From Beijerinckiaceae bacterium (GTDB taxonomy: Bacteria > Pseudomonadota > Alphaproteobacteria > Rhizobiales > Beijerinckiaceae), in the NCBI GenBank assembly GCA_027346205.1, contig DAIESR010000015.1, forward strand, positions 1 through 6,368: 6,368 nt of DNA. Direction: 5' to 3'. Of this stretch, positions 5,279-6,368 are shown piece after piece. A model generated the notes under the pieces. That model had not been told where the DNA came from and ran no database searches. It saw only the letters and a list, made by a program, of their open reading frames with translations. The position numbers and the translations under genes were made by a program. Each line of letters opens with the position of its first letter. The stretch's first letter is position 1.

Positions 5279-6368
5279 TCACCCCAATCGCGCCAGCGCC
5301 GCTTGCAGCTTCTCGCGCCGCGCCTCGGCTTCCGCCAAGCGTTCGCGGTTTTCCTCCACGACTTCCTCCGGCGCACGGCTGACGAAATCGGCATTGCCGA
5401 GCTTGGCCTCGATTTTCTTCGCCTCGGCCGCCAGCTTGTCTATGTCCTTTTTGAGTCGCGTCGCTTCGGCGGCGAAATCGATGATCTCGGCAAGCGGCAG
5501 CGCCGCGAGCGTACCGCGCATGATGAGCTGCGCCGCCTGCGCCGGCGCCTCGGCACCAAAAGAGATTTCCGAGAGCCGCGCGAGCCGCTTGATCGTCTCC
5601 TCCCAATCTTTCACCCGCGCCGCTACGGCGGGCTCGGCCGCGACGAAGATCAACGGGATTTGCGCGCCGGCTGGAACATTCATCTCCGAGCGCACCGAGC
5701 GCACTTCGGAGACGACATCGATGATAAAGCCGATCTCGGCCTCGGCGGCCGCATCCTCGCAGCCTTCGAGCTGCGGCCATTGCGCGAGCGCGAGGCAGGT
5801 GTCGCGCGTACCCTCGCCCAGAACGTCGCTGCCCCATAACTCTTCGGTAAGGAAGGGCATGAAGGGATGCAGCAGCTTCAATATTTGTTCGAGAACGAAG
5901 GCGGTCGTCGCCTGGGTTTCCACCTTCGCGGCTTCGTCGGTCCCTTGCAGCAAGGGCTTTGCCAGCTCGAGATACCAGTCGCAGAAAATCTTCCAAACGA
6001 ATCGATAGATGGCGTTGGCCGCATCATTGAAGCGATAGGCGCGGATCGCCGTGCTCACCTCGGCGGCGGCCTTGGATATCTCGCCGACAATCCAGCGATT
6101 GAGCGTGATCGAAAGCCCGCGCGGCTCGAAACCTTCAACGCGCGCGCAGGAATTCATCTCGGCGAAGCGCGCCGCGTTCCAGAGCTTTGTCGCGAAATTG
6201 CGATAACCTTCGACTCTCTGCGTCGAGAGTTTGATGTCGCGTCCCTGCGCCGCCATCGCGGCAAGCGTGAAGCGCAGCGAGTCAGCGCCATATTTGTCGA
6301 TGAGATGCAAGGGATCGATGACATTGCCCTTCGACTTCGACATCTTCGCGCCCTTCTCGTCGCGGACG
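5279..6368 (-). CDS. valS: Valyl-tRNA synthetase, C-terminal part (5' end outside window)
   Basis: The C-terminal 362 residues of a class Ia aminoacyl-tRNA synthetase that charges tRNA-Val. The frame enters the window at 6367 as VRDEKGAK and continues straight into the catalytic MSKSKGN (residues 9-15 of the visible part). The KYGADSLRFTL segment (26-36) follows, then the anticodon-binding helical domain with LHPFMPFLTEELW (166-178). The last 60 or so residues, with LKKDIDKLAAEAKKIEAKLG (305-324) and RERLAEAEARREKLQAALA (341-359), form the coiled-coil arm characteristic of ValRS, which contacts the tRNA. This arm, together with the KMSKS and TEELW context, separates it from IleRS and LeuRS. 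Roughly 60 percent of a typical ValRS, including HIGH and the editing domain, lies beyond the right edge. No internal frameshift is visible. Confidence 0.96.
   Translation of the reverse strand, partial: VRDEKGAKMSKSKGNVIDPLHLIDKYGADSLRFTLAAMAAQGRDIKLSTQRVEGYRNFATKLWNAARFAEMNSCARVEGFEPRGLSITLNRWIVGEISKAAAEVSTAIRAYRFNDAANAIYRFVWKIFCDWYLELAKPLLQGTDEAAKVETQATTAFVLEQILKLLHPFMPFLTEELWGSDVLGEGTRDTCLALAQWPQLEGCEDAAAEAEIGFIIDVVSEVRSVRSEMNVPAGAQIPLIFVAAEPAVAARVKDWEETIKRLARLSEISFGAEAPAQAAQLIMRGTLAALPLAEIIDFAAEATRLKKDIDKLAAEAKKIEAKLGNADFVSRAPEEVVEENRERLAEAEARREKLQAALARLG

Noticed and set aside
5303..6008. Long plus-strand frames opposite valS
   Set aside because: They are mirror frames of the valyl-tRNA synthetase coding sequence, without ribosome sites or recognisable domains.
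1..6368. CRISPR array or insertion sequence
   Set aside because: No regularly spaced direct repeats with unique spacers, no transposase and no terminal inverted repeats were found. The tandem repeats present have no spacers.

Overview
The window looks like chromosomal DNA from an alphaproteobacterium, most likely a Hyphomicrobiales (Rhizobiales) lineage. The clues are a DUF1467 membrane protein (a family essentially confined to Alphaproteobacteria), a DUF971 protein beside moaA, an Mrp with an Ala/Pro-rich linker, high-GC codon use, and a palindromic intergenic element of the kind dispersed through rhizobial-type genomes. Genus cannot be fixed from this much sequence.

Layout. Positions 1-361 hold a small minus-strand coding relic (53-243) whose conserved core is open but out of frame with the only sensible ATG. 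A complete tRNA-Lys(UUU) gene follows at 362-437 (minus), then a GC-rich hairpin and the DUF1467 gene at 545-778 (minus). Positions 779-1322 contain no convincing gene but carry two different short tandem repeats. DUF971 (1323-1703, minus) and moaA (1929-3020, plus) are divergent, and the region between them carries a strong molybdate-box-like palindrome and several other inverted repeats, one of which would fold over the best candidate Shine-Dalgarno of moaA. moaA and mrp (3071-4168, minus) converge on a perfect 9-bp hairpin. About 500 bp without a recognisable gene precede a SUKH/SMI1-KNR4 family gene (4669-5124, plus). This converges with valS (5279-6368, minus, 5' end outside the window) across a dispersed-repeat palindrome.

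How the genes may work together. MoaA is a radical-SAM enzyme with two [4Fe-4S] clusters that starts molybdenum cofactor synthesis. Mrp is an Fe-S carrier ATPase. DUF971 is the domain found fused to Mrp in the plant chloroplast Fe-S factor HCF101. DUF971, moaA and mrp therefore form a plausible Fe-S/molybdenum neighbourhood, and the palindrome between DUF971 and moaA could tie it to molybdate. tRNA-Lys and valS are translation housekeeping genes. The SUKH gene is an accessory-type immunity protein with no visible toxin partner.

There is no mobile element, CRISPR array or obvious new multi-gene system. The most interesting signals are regulatory (the DUF971-moaA intergenic region) and the split HCF101-like gene set.
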